A DNA stretch of 15,518 nt from XYA12-FULL-58-9 sp001798605 (lineage in GTDB: Bacteria; Myxococcota; XYA12-FULL-58-9). The DNA is taken from assembly GCA_036736205.1 (NCBI GenBank), contig DAINMX010000149.1:1-15518 (forward strand), in the 5' to 3' direction. Shown one piece after another: positions 1 to 9,400 of the stretch (its first letter is position 1; each line of letters starts with the position of its first letter). The notes beneath the pieces are model-generated. The model was not told the origin of the DNA and did not search any database. It saw only the letters and a list, made by a program, of their open reading frames with translations. Position numbers and translations under genes: made by a program.

Positions 1-2
1 CT

Positions 3-402
3 GGCACTCCTGCGACCGACAGCGACTGCGGCGACGGGACTACCTGCGACCCGAATACCTGTCAGAGCTTCGGGGTGTGCACAGCGAACCCCGGCGCGGC
101 AACCAGTTGCGGAACGGGGATCTGCGAGGTGTGCAACGGAGGCGGCAGTTGCTCTGGCACTCCTGCGACCGACAGCGACTGCGGCGACGGGACTACCTGC
201 GACCCGAACACCTGTCAGAGCTTCGGTGTGTGCACAGCGAACCCTGGTGCGGCCACCAGTTGCGGGACGGGGATCTGTGAGGTTTGCAACGGAAGCGGCA
301 GTTGCTCAGGCACCCCGGCGACCGACAGCGATTGCGGCGACGGTTCCAGCTGCGACCCGGATACCTGTCAGAGCTTCGGCGTGTGCACGCCCGATCCGGG
401 GG
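3..402 (+). repeat. 153-bp tandem repeat (51 codons), about 2.6 copies
   Basis: Copies begin at 3, 156 and 309, each with GGCAC then CCxGCGACCGACAGCGA. Copies 1 and 2 differ at about 10 of 153 bases by my reading, and only one change alters the protein (Gly to Ser). Copy 3 is more diverged and fades out after the VCTPDPG segment. The array probably continues to the left of the window. It is in frame and coding, so it is a protein repeat and not a CRISPR array. Confidence 0.9.
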
Positions 403-1277
403 TAACTACTGAGACTACGTGCAATGACACCATCGACAACGATTGTGACGGCCAAAGCGATTGCGGCGACGCGGATTGTAATGGCCAGCTTTGCGCCCAA
501 AACTCTGATTTCTGCGATGGTGAGGAGATCTGTATGCTTGGTACTTGCGGAAGTCCGGGAGATCCCTGTGATGGACCCAACGACGGTGACGGCGATTGTA
601 GCGAAACCTGTGATGAGGGCGCGAACAATTGCGATCTCTTTGATGGTGTCGGTGTGGGTTGCAACGACGGCTTATGGTGCGACGGCGCAATTGATCAATG
701 TGTCTTTGTACCTCTCGATGGCTTGTGCGTGCAAGCTGGCCCCGGGCCATGTGCTATGCTTGTGGCAGATGGCGATTCAGACTGTAGTGAAGATTGTGAT
801 GAATCTACCGATACGTGTACTGCGGCGGAACCAGATGATTTTCCCTGTGTTGACGGCGTATTCTGCAACGGAACGGATAAATGTTCGGCGGGCGTCTGCT
901 CAACTCATATGTGGGATGCCTGTGATGGACCCAACGACGGTGATGCCGATTGTACCGAGACCTGCAACGAGGCGGGTAAACATTGTAATGATTTTGATGG
1001 AGCGGGAACCCCATGCGACAACGGATTATGGTGTGACGGTCCTGTGGACCAGTGCCAGTTTCCGAATGTTTGCGTGCAGGCCGGTCCCGGTCCGTGCGAC
1101 CCACTTTTGGGTGTCGGTGATTGTTTGGACGCCTGCGATGAATCAAACGATACCTGTTCTTTGCAGGAAAACGCGGGAAACAACTGCGAAGGGGGTTCGG
1201 GATGCTGCCGGGATTCAGACAACCTTTCTTGTGGCCCTTTACCCTGCCACTGCAGTGGCACATCATCCTGTCCATAG
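3..1277 (+). CDS. Cysteine-rich tandem-repeat protein, 3' part (5' end outside window)
   Basis: This reading frame is open from the left window edge to a TAG at 1275-1277, giving about 424 codons, so the N-terminus and any signal peptide are missing. The first part is a 51-residue Cys-rich unit (about six Cys each) repeated in tandem. It is followed by a CNDTIDNDCDG segment around 419-454, a short motif known from surface or secreted proteins of myxobacteria and related deep-branching bacteria. The last part is a roughly 118-residue Cys-rich module present twice, each copy starting with CDGPNDGD and containing NDGLWCDG or DNGLWCDG and CVQAGPGPC. Regular Cys spacing with many Asp, Gly and Asn suggests a disulfide-stabilised, possibly calcium-binding extracellular protein. 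No enzyme motif is visible. It converges on the Calx-beta-like gene with 51 bp between the stops, and I see no clear hairpin terminator there. The function is unknown, and the secreted location is inferred from composition only. Confidence 0.8.
   Translation, partial: GTPATDSDCGDGTTCDPNTCQSFGVCTANPGAATSCGTGICEVCNGGGSCSGTPATDSDCGDGTTCDPNTCQSFGVCTANPGAATSCGTGICEVCNGSGSCSGTPATDSDCGDGSSCDPDTCQSFGVCTPDPGVTTETTCNDTIDNDCDGQSDCGDADCNGQLCAQNSDFCDGEEICMLGTCGSPGDPCDGPNDGDGDCSETCDEGANNCDLFDGVGVGCNDGLWCDGAIDQCVFVPLDGLCVQAGPGPCAMLVADGDSDCSEDCDESTDTCTAAEPDDFPCVDGVFCNGTDKCSAGVCSTHMWDACDGPNDGDADCTETCNEAGKHCNDFDGAGTPCDNGLWCDGPVDQCQFPNVCVQAGPGPCDPLLGVGDCLDACDESNDTCSLQENAGNNCEGGSGCCRDSDNLSCGPLPCHCSGTSSCP
567..1192 (+). 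repeat. Duplicated Cys-rich module, period 354 bp (118 codons), two copies
   Basis: Copy 1 starts at 567 and copy 2 at 921. Both begin with the same 23 bases encoding CDGPNDG. The protein order in each copy is CDGPNDGD, then a CSETC or CTETC segment, then DGLWCDG or NGLWCDG, then DQC, then CVQAGPGPC, then a CDES(T/N)DTC segment. The second copy decays after about 1192. This is a second repeat type within the same reading frame, distinct from the 51-residue unit. Confidence 0.75.
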
Positions 1278-1328
1278 GTATCCGCAGTACAGACAGATTT
1301 GAAATATGAAACGCGCAGGCGGGCTATG

Positions 1329-3845
1329 CTAGGGCAAGGCTTCGAAGGAGAATCGATACGCAGTGTCTTGAGCTGGAGGCGCTATGGCGGAGCAGTTCAC
1401 CTGTGTTGCCGTGGTTCCCAGATTGTCTTGGACGCCCAGTGTGTAGGTTCCACCGTCGGAGGCCATGGCGTCAAAGACAACGTCGAAATAGGTTTGGCCT
1501 TCAGTCAGAATGGCCGAGAAAGTTACAAGAAGCGTCGGTTGATTCAAATGGTACACCGCGTTCCAGGTCGTGACGAACGTCCGGTTTGGTGCAACTCCTA
1601 GGGTGGCCGTACAGATGCTGTCCGCAGGCGCATAAAGGTCACACCAGAACGAGTAAATGGCGCTGAGGGCGGGCGAAGAGGGGCTTGGGATGCACCTGTT
1701 CTGGTAGGAGTTGGACACAGTTCCACCGATACCCAAGACGCCATTGGTATTCATCCAAGCGGACGTTGTGGGAGTTGACCCGTACAGCGAGAACGGAAAA
1801 GGCAGCGTGACACTGGTTACGCCATCATCGGTGCCTACTGCCGACGGATAGGTTATCTCTGGCGTGTCACAGGCATTGACGAAGGCTACAACGGGAGTGC
1901 TCGTGACGTAACCCATGCAGGTTGATGACAGGCAAATGCCTGCGCTCCCGCAGGAATGACCACAACTGCTGCAGTTGGCTTTGTCCGCGGTGAGATTGGC
2001 TTCGCATCCGTTGCTCGAATCGCCGTCGCAACTCACATAATACCCGGGGTTGCTCTCGTTGTCCGCATTGATTGCCGCGATGTCATTGGCATCCATGCCG
2101 CCATAATTTGTGTCCGTACTCACGGCCGGGGCCGTCGTAACGGTGTAGGCGATGTTGCAGTCAACAATGCTGTCGTTGACACCATACACGGTAACCGTCT
2201 GCGGCGTGTTCCAATTGGCAATTGAAAAAGTGACGCTCGCTGGGCCTACGGAACCTTCTGTTGGATCGCTGCTGGCGAGAGCAATCGCAACATCGGCTGT
2301 GGGTTGTGAGCTCAACACGATAGTAAAACTGTCATTTCCTGAGGATTCTGAGGTGTTGATCGTCGCTCCGGTTGAAAGCACAATCCCGGCCACGTCATTA
2401 TCCGTATTCGTCACCGCCACATCCGCAGGGTTCTGGTTGTTGTAGGCGGCGTCTGCGGTCGCTGCGGTTGACGTGACGATCGTGTAGCTCACGCTTCCGT
2501 CGGCGATGTAGTCATCCTGACCTGTGACCGTTACTGTGCACGGATTGTTCCAATTGGTGCTCGTAAAGATGACGCTGGACGGATTGACTGTGCCTTCGCT
2601 CGGGTCGCTGCTTGAGAAACTGAAGGTCACGTCGGCCATCGGTTCCGCGGATAGGACGATTGAGAAAGACGCCGTTCCTCCAGCTTCCGTTGTGACGAGA
2701 CCTGTCGTCGGTGTCAGGCTGATGCTCGCCGTGTCGTCGTCTTGGTTGGTCACGGAGACATTGGCGGCGACGCGACCGTTGAAAGCGGGGTCGGTGCTCG
2801 CCGCCGGTGCGGTCACGACGTCAAATACCTGGTTTCCGTCGGCGACGGCATCGTCGATGCCTGTGACAGTAACGGTTTGCGCAGTGAACCAGTTGAGGTT
2901 CGTGAAGGCAACCGACGAGGGAGATACCGCTCCCTCCGTGTCGTCTGAACTCGACAATCCGATGGTGACGCCACTCAAGGGCTCCGTCGCCAAAACGACC
3001 GTGAACGTCGCGGTATCTCCGGCTTCGGTGGTGACGAGGCCACTCGTGGGATTTGCAGAAATTCCGGCAGTGTCATCGTCTTGATTGGTGACTACGACGT
3101 CTGCGGCATCGAATCCATCAAAGGCCCAATCGTCGCTCACGGCAGGTTCGATCAAAATGACTGCAGCCTGATCTCCGTCATCCACGGCGTCATCCACCCC
3201 TGTGACGGTCACCGTGACAGGTGTCTCCCAACTCGGGCTGGTAAATACGATTCGCGTTGGAGAAACCGAAACTTCTGTCGGGTCGGAGCTCGAAAGGCTC
3301 ACACTGACATCATTCGATGGCTGCACAGTCAACACCACGGAAAAAATGGCCGTGGTCCCTGCTTCTGTCGTCACCAGTCCCACCGTTGGATCTACAACAA
3401 TCTCGGCAACGTCGTTGTCTTGGTTGGTGACCCCGATGTCTGTGGGGTCAAAGCCGTGGTAGTTTGAGTCCTGACTGACGATGGGGGCGATGACGATGCT
3501 GAAGACCTGATCACCGTCCACCACATTGTCGTCCACACCCGTGACGGTGGCGGTCTGCGGTTCATCGAAGTTCTCAGGGGTGAAAGTGAGGACGCTGGGA
3601 ACCACCAGTCCTTCAGTGGTATCGCTGCTCAGCAGAGCGATCGCAGCGTCTTTGGTTGGTCGGCCGTCCAGAACCACGTCGAACGATATCTGGGTGCCAG
3701 TTTCGCTCGTCGTCAAATTCGGATCCACCGAAACGGTGACACCAGCTTCCACCACTTGGGTGACCGGTATGCTAATCTCCCGTTGGCACGCGCAAAGGGA
3801 GAGTGTGACAATGAGAGCCGCAGAGAGAGGAGAGACTGCTCTCAT
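1329..3845 (-). CDS. Putative lipoprotein with five Calx-beta-like repeats and Cys-rich C-terminal region
   Basis: I chose the ATG at 3845 because it gives a compact signal peptide (MRAVSPLSAALIVTLSLCAC) with a plausible lipobox LCA|C and Cys20 as the lipidated residue. The frame also permits ATG 3878 and TTG 3896; none has a strong ribosome binding site. From 3845 the protein is 838 aa. Residues about 37-594 are five repeats of about 112 residues, each with a TTEAG or TSE motif, an SSDPTEG-type turn, a TF...NW...PQTVTV strand and a DDxxxDG segment. This resembles the Calx-beta-type repeats of bacterial surface proteins. Residues about 600-643 are Cys-rich (CDGDSSNGCE and NCSSCGHSCG), a module typical of Myxococcota. 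Residues about 648-838 form a beta-rich domain (LPFPFSLYG, MNTNGVLGIGG) recalling nidogen-like or myxobacterial C-terminal domains. It is likely exported and surface-bound, with an adhesive or structural role inferred from the fold only. Confidence 0.8.
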   Translation of the reverse strand: MRAVSPLSAALIVTLSLCACQREISIPVTQVVEAGVTVSVDPNLTTSETGTQISFDVVLDGRPTKDAAIALLSSDTTEGLVVPSVLTFTPENFDEPQTATVTGVDDNVVDGDQVFSIVIAPIVSQDSNYHGFDPTDIGVTNQDNDVAEIVVDPTVGLVTTEAGTTAIFSVVLTVQPSNDVSVSLSSSDPTEVSVSPTRIVFTSPSWETPVTVTVTGVDDAVDDGDQAAVILIEPAVSDDWAFDGFDAADVVVTNQDDDTAGISANPTSGLVTTEAGDTATFTVVLATEPLSGVTIGLSSSDDTEGAVSPSSVAFTNLNWFTAQTVTVTGIDDAVADGNQVFDVVTAPAASTDPAFNGRVAANVSVTNQDDDTASISLTPTTGLVTTEAGGTASFSIVLSAEPMADVTFSFSSSDPSEGTVNPSSVIFTSTNWNNPCTVTVTGQDDYIADGSVSYTIVTSTAATADAAYNNQNPADVAVTNTDNDVAGIVLSTGATINTSESSGNDSFTIVLSSQPTADVAIALASSDPTEGSVGPASVTFSIANWNTPQTVTVYGVNDSIVDCNIAYTVTTAPAVSTDTNYGGMDANDIAAINADNESNPGYYVSCDGDSSNGCEANLTADKANCSSCGHSCGSAGICLSSTCMGYVTSTPVVAFVNACDTPEITYPSAVGTDDGVTSVTLPFPFSLYGSTPTTSAWMNTNGVLGIGGTVSNSYQNRCIPSPSSPALSAIYSFWCDLYAPADSICTATLGVAPNRTFVTTWNAVYHLNQPTLLVTFSAILTEGQTYFDVVFDAMASDGGTYTLGVQDNLGTTATQVNCSAIAPPAQDTAYRFSFEALP
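2064..3737 (-). repeat. Five coding Calx-beta-like repeats, period about 112 codons
   Basis: The five units run in the minus direction, starting near residues 37, 149, 262, 374 and 487 of the lipoprotein. Each ends with a variant of VTNQDDDTAGI, which is close to the strand that links consecutive Calx-beta domains. Unit 5 is the most divergent: its linker is INADNES and it has a Cys in place of the Gly of the DG motif (SIVDCN). Copies differ too much in sequence to suggest very recent expansion. Confidence 0.75.
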
Positions 3846-3944
3846 GGAATGATCTGCCGTGGACCCTGCCGAATTCATTGTCAGCGTCGCTTTCAAAATC
3901 TTTTTAGAATAGCACGCGACTCCGTCGTCTGCCTACCAGAGAAA

Positions 3945-3968
3945 ATCCACCAAGCCACCAAACCACCA
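3945..3968. repeat. 8-bp tandem repeat, three imperfect copies
   Basis: The plus strand reads ATCCACCA, AGCCACCA, AACCACCA (minus: TGGTGGTT, TGGTGGCT, TGGTGGAT). It lies in the roughly 150-bp gap between the PBP1C stop and the start of the lipoprotein gene, about 100 bp upstream of ATG 3845. A TGC-TATTCT extended -10-like element (minus strand, near 3905-3913) sits between it and the gene, but I see no good -35 box. Confidence 0.5.
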
Positions 3969-4003
3969 TCACTGGTCTGTCATTAGGCCTGGGCCATCAC
4001 TGG
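3966..4003. repeat. 10-bp direct repeat spanning the PBP1C stop codon
   Basis: CCATCACTGG occurs at 3966-3975 and again at 3994-4003, 28 bp apart. The second copy overlaps the TGA stop (3999-3997) of the PBP1C gene. A short GGCC-TG-GGCC dyad lies between the copies (3986-3995). It is too short and lacks a T-run, so I do not call it a terminator. Confidence 0.4.
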
Positions 4004-6435
4004 ACCATTTCAACCACGACATCGAGGGAATCGCTGCGGCCATTGTCGTCGACAACGCGAACAACAAAGTGCCCTGGCCTGGCATTCCAAAACAGAGGTT
4101 GACCGGTGGGGGAGTGGCCAACCAACTCATCATTGACAAACCAACTCAGTGCGTGTGCGTCGGCGTCGGTGACAGCCGATAGTGGTACGGTCTGCGCCGA
4201 AACATTGTTGGCCCGCAGGTTGTAGGTGACCTGACTTTGCGGCGAGGTGATCACAGGAGGTCGTCCTCGAATGGCGCGTGCGTCGAGACCGCAGCTTTCA
4301 GCGAAGGGAGGAGCGGCACGGCGGGGCAAACCGGCACGCACAAACAGGGTGTTCAAATCGGAAGGCCAAAACTCGTAGACGCGAGTTGCACCATCGGACT
4401 CATCCCCCGGACAAACGCGCAGCCCACTGGTCGGATACACCCGGACTTCACGGTGGATATCACAACTGGCTATGGGAGAGATGCCCGGAATGAAAAGGGT
4501 GGGCTCAGTGCGTGGGCAGTGGGCATTGGGCAACATGCCCGATACCGAACAAACGTGAACTTTGGACACATTGACCTTTGCCTTCGGCGGTTGGAAGTTG
4601 GCTGCGTATGGCCGCAGAGCCTCGGCGATCTCGAAGAACAGGGGCGTCGATGCGCGCAAGCTCACATAGGACGGGTTGCCGCGATTGTCGAAGCTGCCCA
4701 CCCAGACGGCGAGCACGTAGGGACCGATGATTCCTACAGCCCAGGCGTCACGAAAGCCACTCGAGGTGCCCGTCTTCCAGGCTATGCGAATGTCATCCCC
4801 CGTCCAGTCGCTCGCAAAGCCTTGATGCGGCCGCTGATGTTTGGCGAGCATCTCCACGGTGACGTAGGCCGCCTCACGGCTTAGAAGACGACGATCCCCG
4901 GCGGGTGACGATTCTTTGACAGAATTATCCACGGGAGCATGCACGGAAGTGTCGGCTGTTTGATCGTAACGAATCGACTGGTAGACCCCACCGTTCGCGA
5001 GCATGGCATAGAGCTGCACCAACTCCTCCATGGTTACCTCGACACCCCCGAGTACCACTGCGAGGCCGTAGTGATCGGATGGCTCGAGTTGGTCGATGCG
5101 TGCTCGACGCAGGAGATCATAGAGACCGCCAGGATGGGTCGGCAGAGCGCCCAGCCTCTCCGAGGTTGCCCCGTGTTCCCAGCACTCGGGTCGTTTGGCG
5201 CAATTGGCACGCAGCTGTGTCTCGAGATACACCGCGGGCACGTTGCGGCTGCGGATCAAGGCGTCACTCGCAGAGATCGGGCCCACAAACTCGTCGTCGA
5301 AATTCTCAGGGTTGTAGGCACCGAATCGCATCGGCGCATCGGCGAGGAGTGTGCGGGGATGGATGATCCCTGCTTCGACGGCCAAGGCGTAGATGAAAGG
5401 TTTCAAGGCCGAGCCCGGTGAGCGTTTGGCACGGATACCGTTGACCTGACCCTCGATGCCCACATTGCCGAAGTCCGCCGAACCCAAGGCGGCCAGAACC
5501 TCCATGGAGCGATGGTCGACGAGCAATATCGCAGTATTGGTAATGCCGAGGTGACGGTTGCGTTCGATGTATGTGGCGGCACGCCGCTCGAGGATATCTT
5601 GCAGCGCCCAATCGAGGGTGGTGGTGTGATTGCCTGGCGGAGAGTGATCGATCACGGTCTGGGAGAAATGTGGAGCCAAGAAAGGCAGGTGCGAACGCCG
5701 CCGCATGTTCAAGGGACCGGTGAGGCTTAACCCCTCTTCCACGGCATCTGAGTTTTCTTTGAGCCATAGGTGCGCCAAGAGCTGTCGCGCCTCGAGCAAC
5801 CCAACGGGCTCTCGCCCCTCGAGATCGGGCGCGCGGGCACCAGGTTTTTGCGGAACCACCGACAACGCCAATGACTCGGCCAAAGTCAACTGGCTCGCCG
5901 CTTTGTTGAAATAGACGCGTGCGGCAGCACCCACCCCTTCGACGTTGCCGCCGTAGGGCGCCATGTTGAAATAGGCCTCGAGGATCTCTGCCTTCGAGTA
6001 ATAGAGCTCAAGGTGAATGGCACGGGCCACCTGATGCAACTTGCCAACGACGCTGCGCGAGTCGATGGCGAAACGCATGCGCGCAAGTTGCATGGTGATG
6101 GTCGAGCCTCCTCGACGACGGGCATTGACCAGGGTGTCCCAGGTTGCGCTCACCAAAGCGACGGGATTGACGCCAGGGTGCCAATAGAAATTCCTGTCCT
6201 CGTACAGGAGGGTTGCCTCCTGCATGATCGGCGCGATCCCATCAAGGGGCACGAACAAACGATAGTGACCGTCATCAGCGAGGGCCAAGCGCAAGAGCTT
6301 GCCGTTGCGATCAAAGACGGCGTGACCGAAGGATGTCGCCTCATAAAGATTGGGTTTGCACAGGTAGTACAGCGCCGCGATGACAAGCAGACTCACCACA
6401 GCCGCTGTTAGCTCCCCCCACCTCCTGTGGCGCAC
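3997..6435 (-). CDS. pbpC: Penicillin-binding protein 1C (bifunctional transglycosylase/transpeptidase)
   Basis: The product polymerises lipid II glycan strands and cross-links peptides in the periplasm. The 812-aa protein has a membrane anchor at residues about 9-26. The GT51 domain has EDRNFYWHPG at 79-88 (catalytic Glu79) and RGGSTITMQLARM at 108-120. The transpeptidase domain has the active-site tetrad SALK at 342-345, SRN at 396-398 and KTGTSSG at 554-560. A C-terminal domain of the BiPBP_C kind covers about 725-812. The length and this C-terminal domain separate PBP1C from PBP1A, PBP1B and MtgA. The start is a GTG three bases after the macroglobulin TGA. A GGAG eight bases upstream, inside the end of the macroglobulin gene, supports it and suggests translational coupling. 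In E. coli and many proteobacteria, pbpC sits next to an alpha-2-macroglobulin gene; cooperation in envelope repair after protease attack is the published model. All catalytic motifs are intact. Confidence 0.95.
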   Translation of the reverse strand: MRHRRWGELTAAVVSLLVIAALYYLCKPNLYEATSFGHAVFDRNGKLLRLALADDGHYRLFVPLDGIAPIMQEATLLYEDRNFYWHPGVNPVALVSATWDTLVNARRRGGSTITMQLARMRFAIDSRSVVGKLHQVARAIHLELYYSKAEILEAYFNMAPYGGNVEGVGAAARVYFNKAASQLTLAESLALSVVPQKPGARAPDLEGREPVGLLEARQLLAHLWLKENSDAVEEGLSLTGPLNMRRRSHLPFLAPHFSQTVIDHSPPGNHTTTLDWALQDILERRAATYIERNRHLGITNTAILLVDHRSMEVLAALGSADFGNVGIEGQVNGIRAKRSPGSALKPFIYALAVEAGIIHPRTLLADAPMRFGAYNPENFDDEFVGPISASDALIRSRNVPAVYLETQLRANCAKRPECWEHGATSERLGALPTHPGGLYDLLRRARIDQLEPSDHYGLAVVLGGVEVTMEELVQLYAMLANGGVYQSIRYDQTADTSVHAPVDNSVKESSPAGDRRLLSREAAYVTVEMLAKHQRPHQGFASDWTGDDIRIAWKTGTSSGFRDAWAVGIIGPYVLAVWVGSFDNRGNPSYVSLRASTPLFFEIAEALRPYAANFQPPKAKVNVSKVHVCSVSGMLPNAHCPRTEPTLFIPGISPIASCDIHREVRVYPTSGLRVCPGDESDGATRVYEFWPSDLNTLFVRAGLPRRAAPPFAESCGLDARAIRGRPPVITSPQSQVTYNLRANNVSAQTVPLSAVTDADAHALSWFVNDELVGHSPTGQPLFWNARPGHFVVRVVDDNGRSDSLDVVVEMVQ

Positions 6436-6438
6436 GAC

Positions 6439-9400
6439 TCAATCTCCGAGGACTGTCATTGAGGCCGCAAGGGATCGCGCCTGGAAGGTGCGGTCGTACA
6501 TCCCCTCGGCGAAGCTCGGCGGCACCACAAATTGTCCGCGCGATACGGCCTTGATCTTGTACGTGAACTGACTCACCTCCGGTCCGATGGTGCCATAGAG
6601 GACCACTCGGTCCTCGCGCACATCGGCATAGCTCGGCGTCCAAGTAGTGCCGGCGGCTGCTATCCGCCCCCAGATGTCCGAGCCCTGTTCACCGCGTCCA
6701 GTCACCACATCAAATCCCGCAGGTAACAGATCGACCACCGCGGCGTTTTGCAGCTGCGAATTGTTGGTGGTCCGAATCTTGATGCTCGCGGTCACCTCGT
6801 CACCGATGGCAACCTCCGAAACTTCGGAACCCGAAGCATCGAGGTAGGTGTGGATGATTTCCAGGTTCGCCTTGAGCGGCTCTTTCAGAATCCCCCGGTC
6901 AAAGCCGGCAATGGTGACAGAGTAGAACAACGGCAGCTCACTGTCGCTGGCGATATGCAAGCTCTTCGCGTTCTCCGAGAAGGTGGCGATTGGGTATAGG
7001 CCAGGTCCCGCCACGATCGAGCGAATCTTGCCGGCGGCATCCTTCTCTTCGATGCTGACCTTGCCCAACATCTCTGGCGCATTCCGCGCAGCCTTGGCAT
7101 AGGCGTCAAGGCCGAGAATAGAATAGGCCGATGACAAAGTGGTGTAGTGGTCCGCTTGAATGCTCTCGACCAAACGCTTGATCAGTGGGGCCTCCACTTG
7201 TTCGAGCCGATTGGGGAAATGGCGAGCAACAATGTAGAGGAACTGTCCCAGGTAGGACTGGGCGTCGTAGAACGTGTCGGCATCGAGCACAACCTCGGCG
7301 GCGATCTCAGCTTTTTGAATCACCTTCTTCGCCTGCTCCGCATCGCGCATGACATCATAGGTCGCGGCGATGTAGACAACGGCCACATCCTTTGTCCACG
7401 TCTTGGCGAAGCGCTCCGGCAGCGTTCGGTGTAACTCCGCGAACTCGTTGGTGGCGAGCTTGCCGTTACGAGCCAAGACATAGATAGCGTACGCCCGCAG
7501 TCTTGCCGCCGACAGTGACGAGAGATTCACCCGTGATAGGCCCTGGAGATACTCTAGGGCTGAGGCAAGCATCTCCTTGGGAACAGTGAAACCACGTTCC
7601 TTCGCCTCGGTCAGAAAATGCGCGGCGTAGACAGCCTGGAAATCCGAGACATAAGAGTTGGCCGCCCAGAAACCAAAGGCACCCTCTGAGTTCTGCCGTC
7701 CACGCAGAATGTTCACCGCCGCTGCCACGGCTGCTCGCGCCTTGCTCTTGTCGTAACCGAACCCCGGCTCGTCATGAAGAATCAATGCCGGCATGGCAGC
7801 GCTGACCAACTGCTCAGTACAGCGGTAGGGGAACTGCTCGACGTAGACCGCCAAACCGCGTGCCAACGACAAGGGCAAAGGTGAGACACCGACTTCGAGC
7901 TTGCGAAGATCTGGGTACAAAATGCGTTGGATGGGAATATCAACATTGGAGTCGGTGACGGAACCAGCCTCCACTGTCACGACCAGCGGAGTTGCAGGAC
8001 GCACGCTGGTGGTCGCTGCGTATTTCCCTGATTCTCCGCCACCTTTGGCGGAGAAAGTGAGACTCGCGCTTCCCATGACATCCTTGGCTTTCACCGAGAA
8101 ACGTGCAGACTTCTGGTGTCCCTCTGGGATCTCGATCTTTTGCACCCTGTCGCCGCCGAGCTCCAATGCCTCGCTCACTTCCAAACCCACGTCGACCATG
8201 GCATGCGGACCCGAGCCTTCAACGTTGTTGGCGACTGACACCGTGGCAACGAACTGATCTCCTGGGGAGACAAAAAGTGGTGTGCCGGGATTGAGAACAA
8301 AGGGGCCGCGAACGAAGGTCTTGCTGGCTTTGGCACCGAGAGCATCGGGGGCGACCGCCACCGCCATGATTCGGATGGTGCCGTTGAAGTAGTCGGGGAC
8401 AGAATAATTGAAGGTGCGCTTCTGTTCGCTCGCGTCTATCACCCCCGACCAGAAGGCCACGGGGAGCTCACGCTTCCGCTTGAAGGGATTGAGGTTCTTC
8501 CCTTCACCGCCGTCTTCATCACTGCCACCGGTCTTTATGACTTGCTGCACGAGGCTGAGTTCGGGAAGGATGAGGTCAAGGATCTGTCGCGTCGAAACCT
8601 CTAGGGCCCGTTTGCTCAAAAAGAAACCTAACGGATCGGGCGTCTCGTACCTTGCGACCTGTAAAATGCCCTCGTCCACGCCAAATATCACAATCTTAGC
8701 TGACCGATCGGTCTTGAAGTTGATGCTGAGCTGCTCGCCCGGACGTTGACGTTCGGGAACCTCGAGGTCGATCGCCACAATCCGCTGAGAGCGACTAACG
8801 GTGAAGGGGGCTATGCCATAGGACAGGGGACTCATGAATATTTCATGCGAGTCCGCCGCACGGACGAAGGCGACGTTAACGTAGCTGTTGGCCTCGATTC
8901 CAGCAGGGAGAATGATGGTCTGAACGCTGGTGGTCGTGGTGGTCTTAAACCACTTGTGAGCGTAGACACGGTCGCGTTCGATGGTGATGAGGCCACTGCC
9001 GGTATAGGGCGCAACGATCTGAATTTCGATGGTGTCGCCCGCTGCGTAGTCCCGTTTGTCGAGATTGACCTGCAGCTCTGCGTTGCGCTCGAGTTGGCGG
9101 GTGAGGTTGGCAGCGCCAGCCACAACAAAAGACACACGGTTGAGCTCGGTGTCCGTCGCATCGCGAATCGACAACACGAAGGTGCCAGGCTCATCGGTTG
9201 GCAACGAGTACACCATGCCCTTCCCAGCGATCGATAACGGCTGCGTCTCTCGGGTTACCTCCTTGAGGACCGATTGATACTTGTAGGTGCCGTTTGATTG
9301 CTTGGTGAGAACAGACACCCATTGTTGCTCGACAATCACAGCCGACAATCCCTCGACGCTGCGTTTCTCCAAGTCGGAGCCGATGGCGATGACATCAACC

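Noticed and set aside
3..402. Regular repeat array as a possible CRISPR
   Set aside because: The period is 153 bp with no short conserved repeats and variable spacers, and it is an open, in-frame coding repeat.
1278..1328. Bidirectional terminator between the convergent genes
   Set aside because: I could not find a stem of useful length followed by a T-run on either strand.
1299..1601. 100-codon plus-strand frame opposite the end of the lipoprotein gene
   Set aside because: It lies almost wholly antisense to the convincing beta-rich C-terminal domain, has no recognisable motif and no ribosome binding site.
2524..3084. 186-codon plus-strand frame opposite the Calx-beta-like repeats
   Set aside because: Its repetitive VTVTV-like composition is the mirror of the repeats on the true coding strand.
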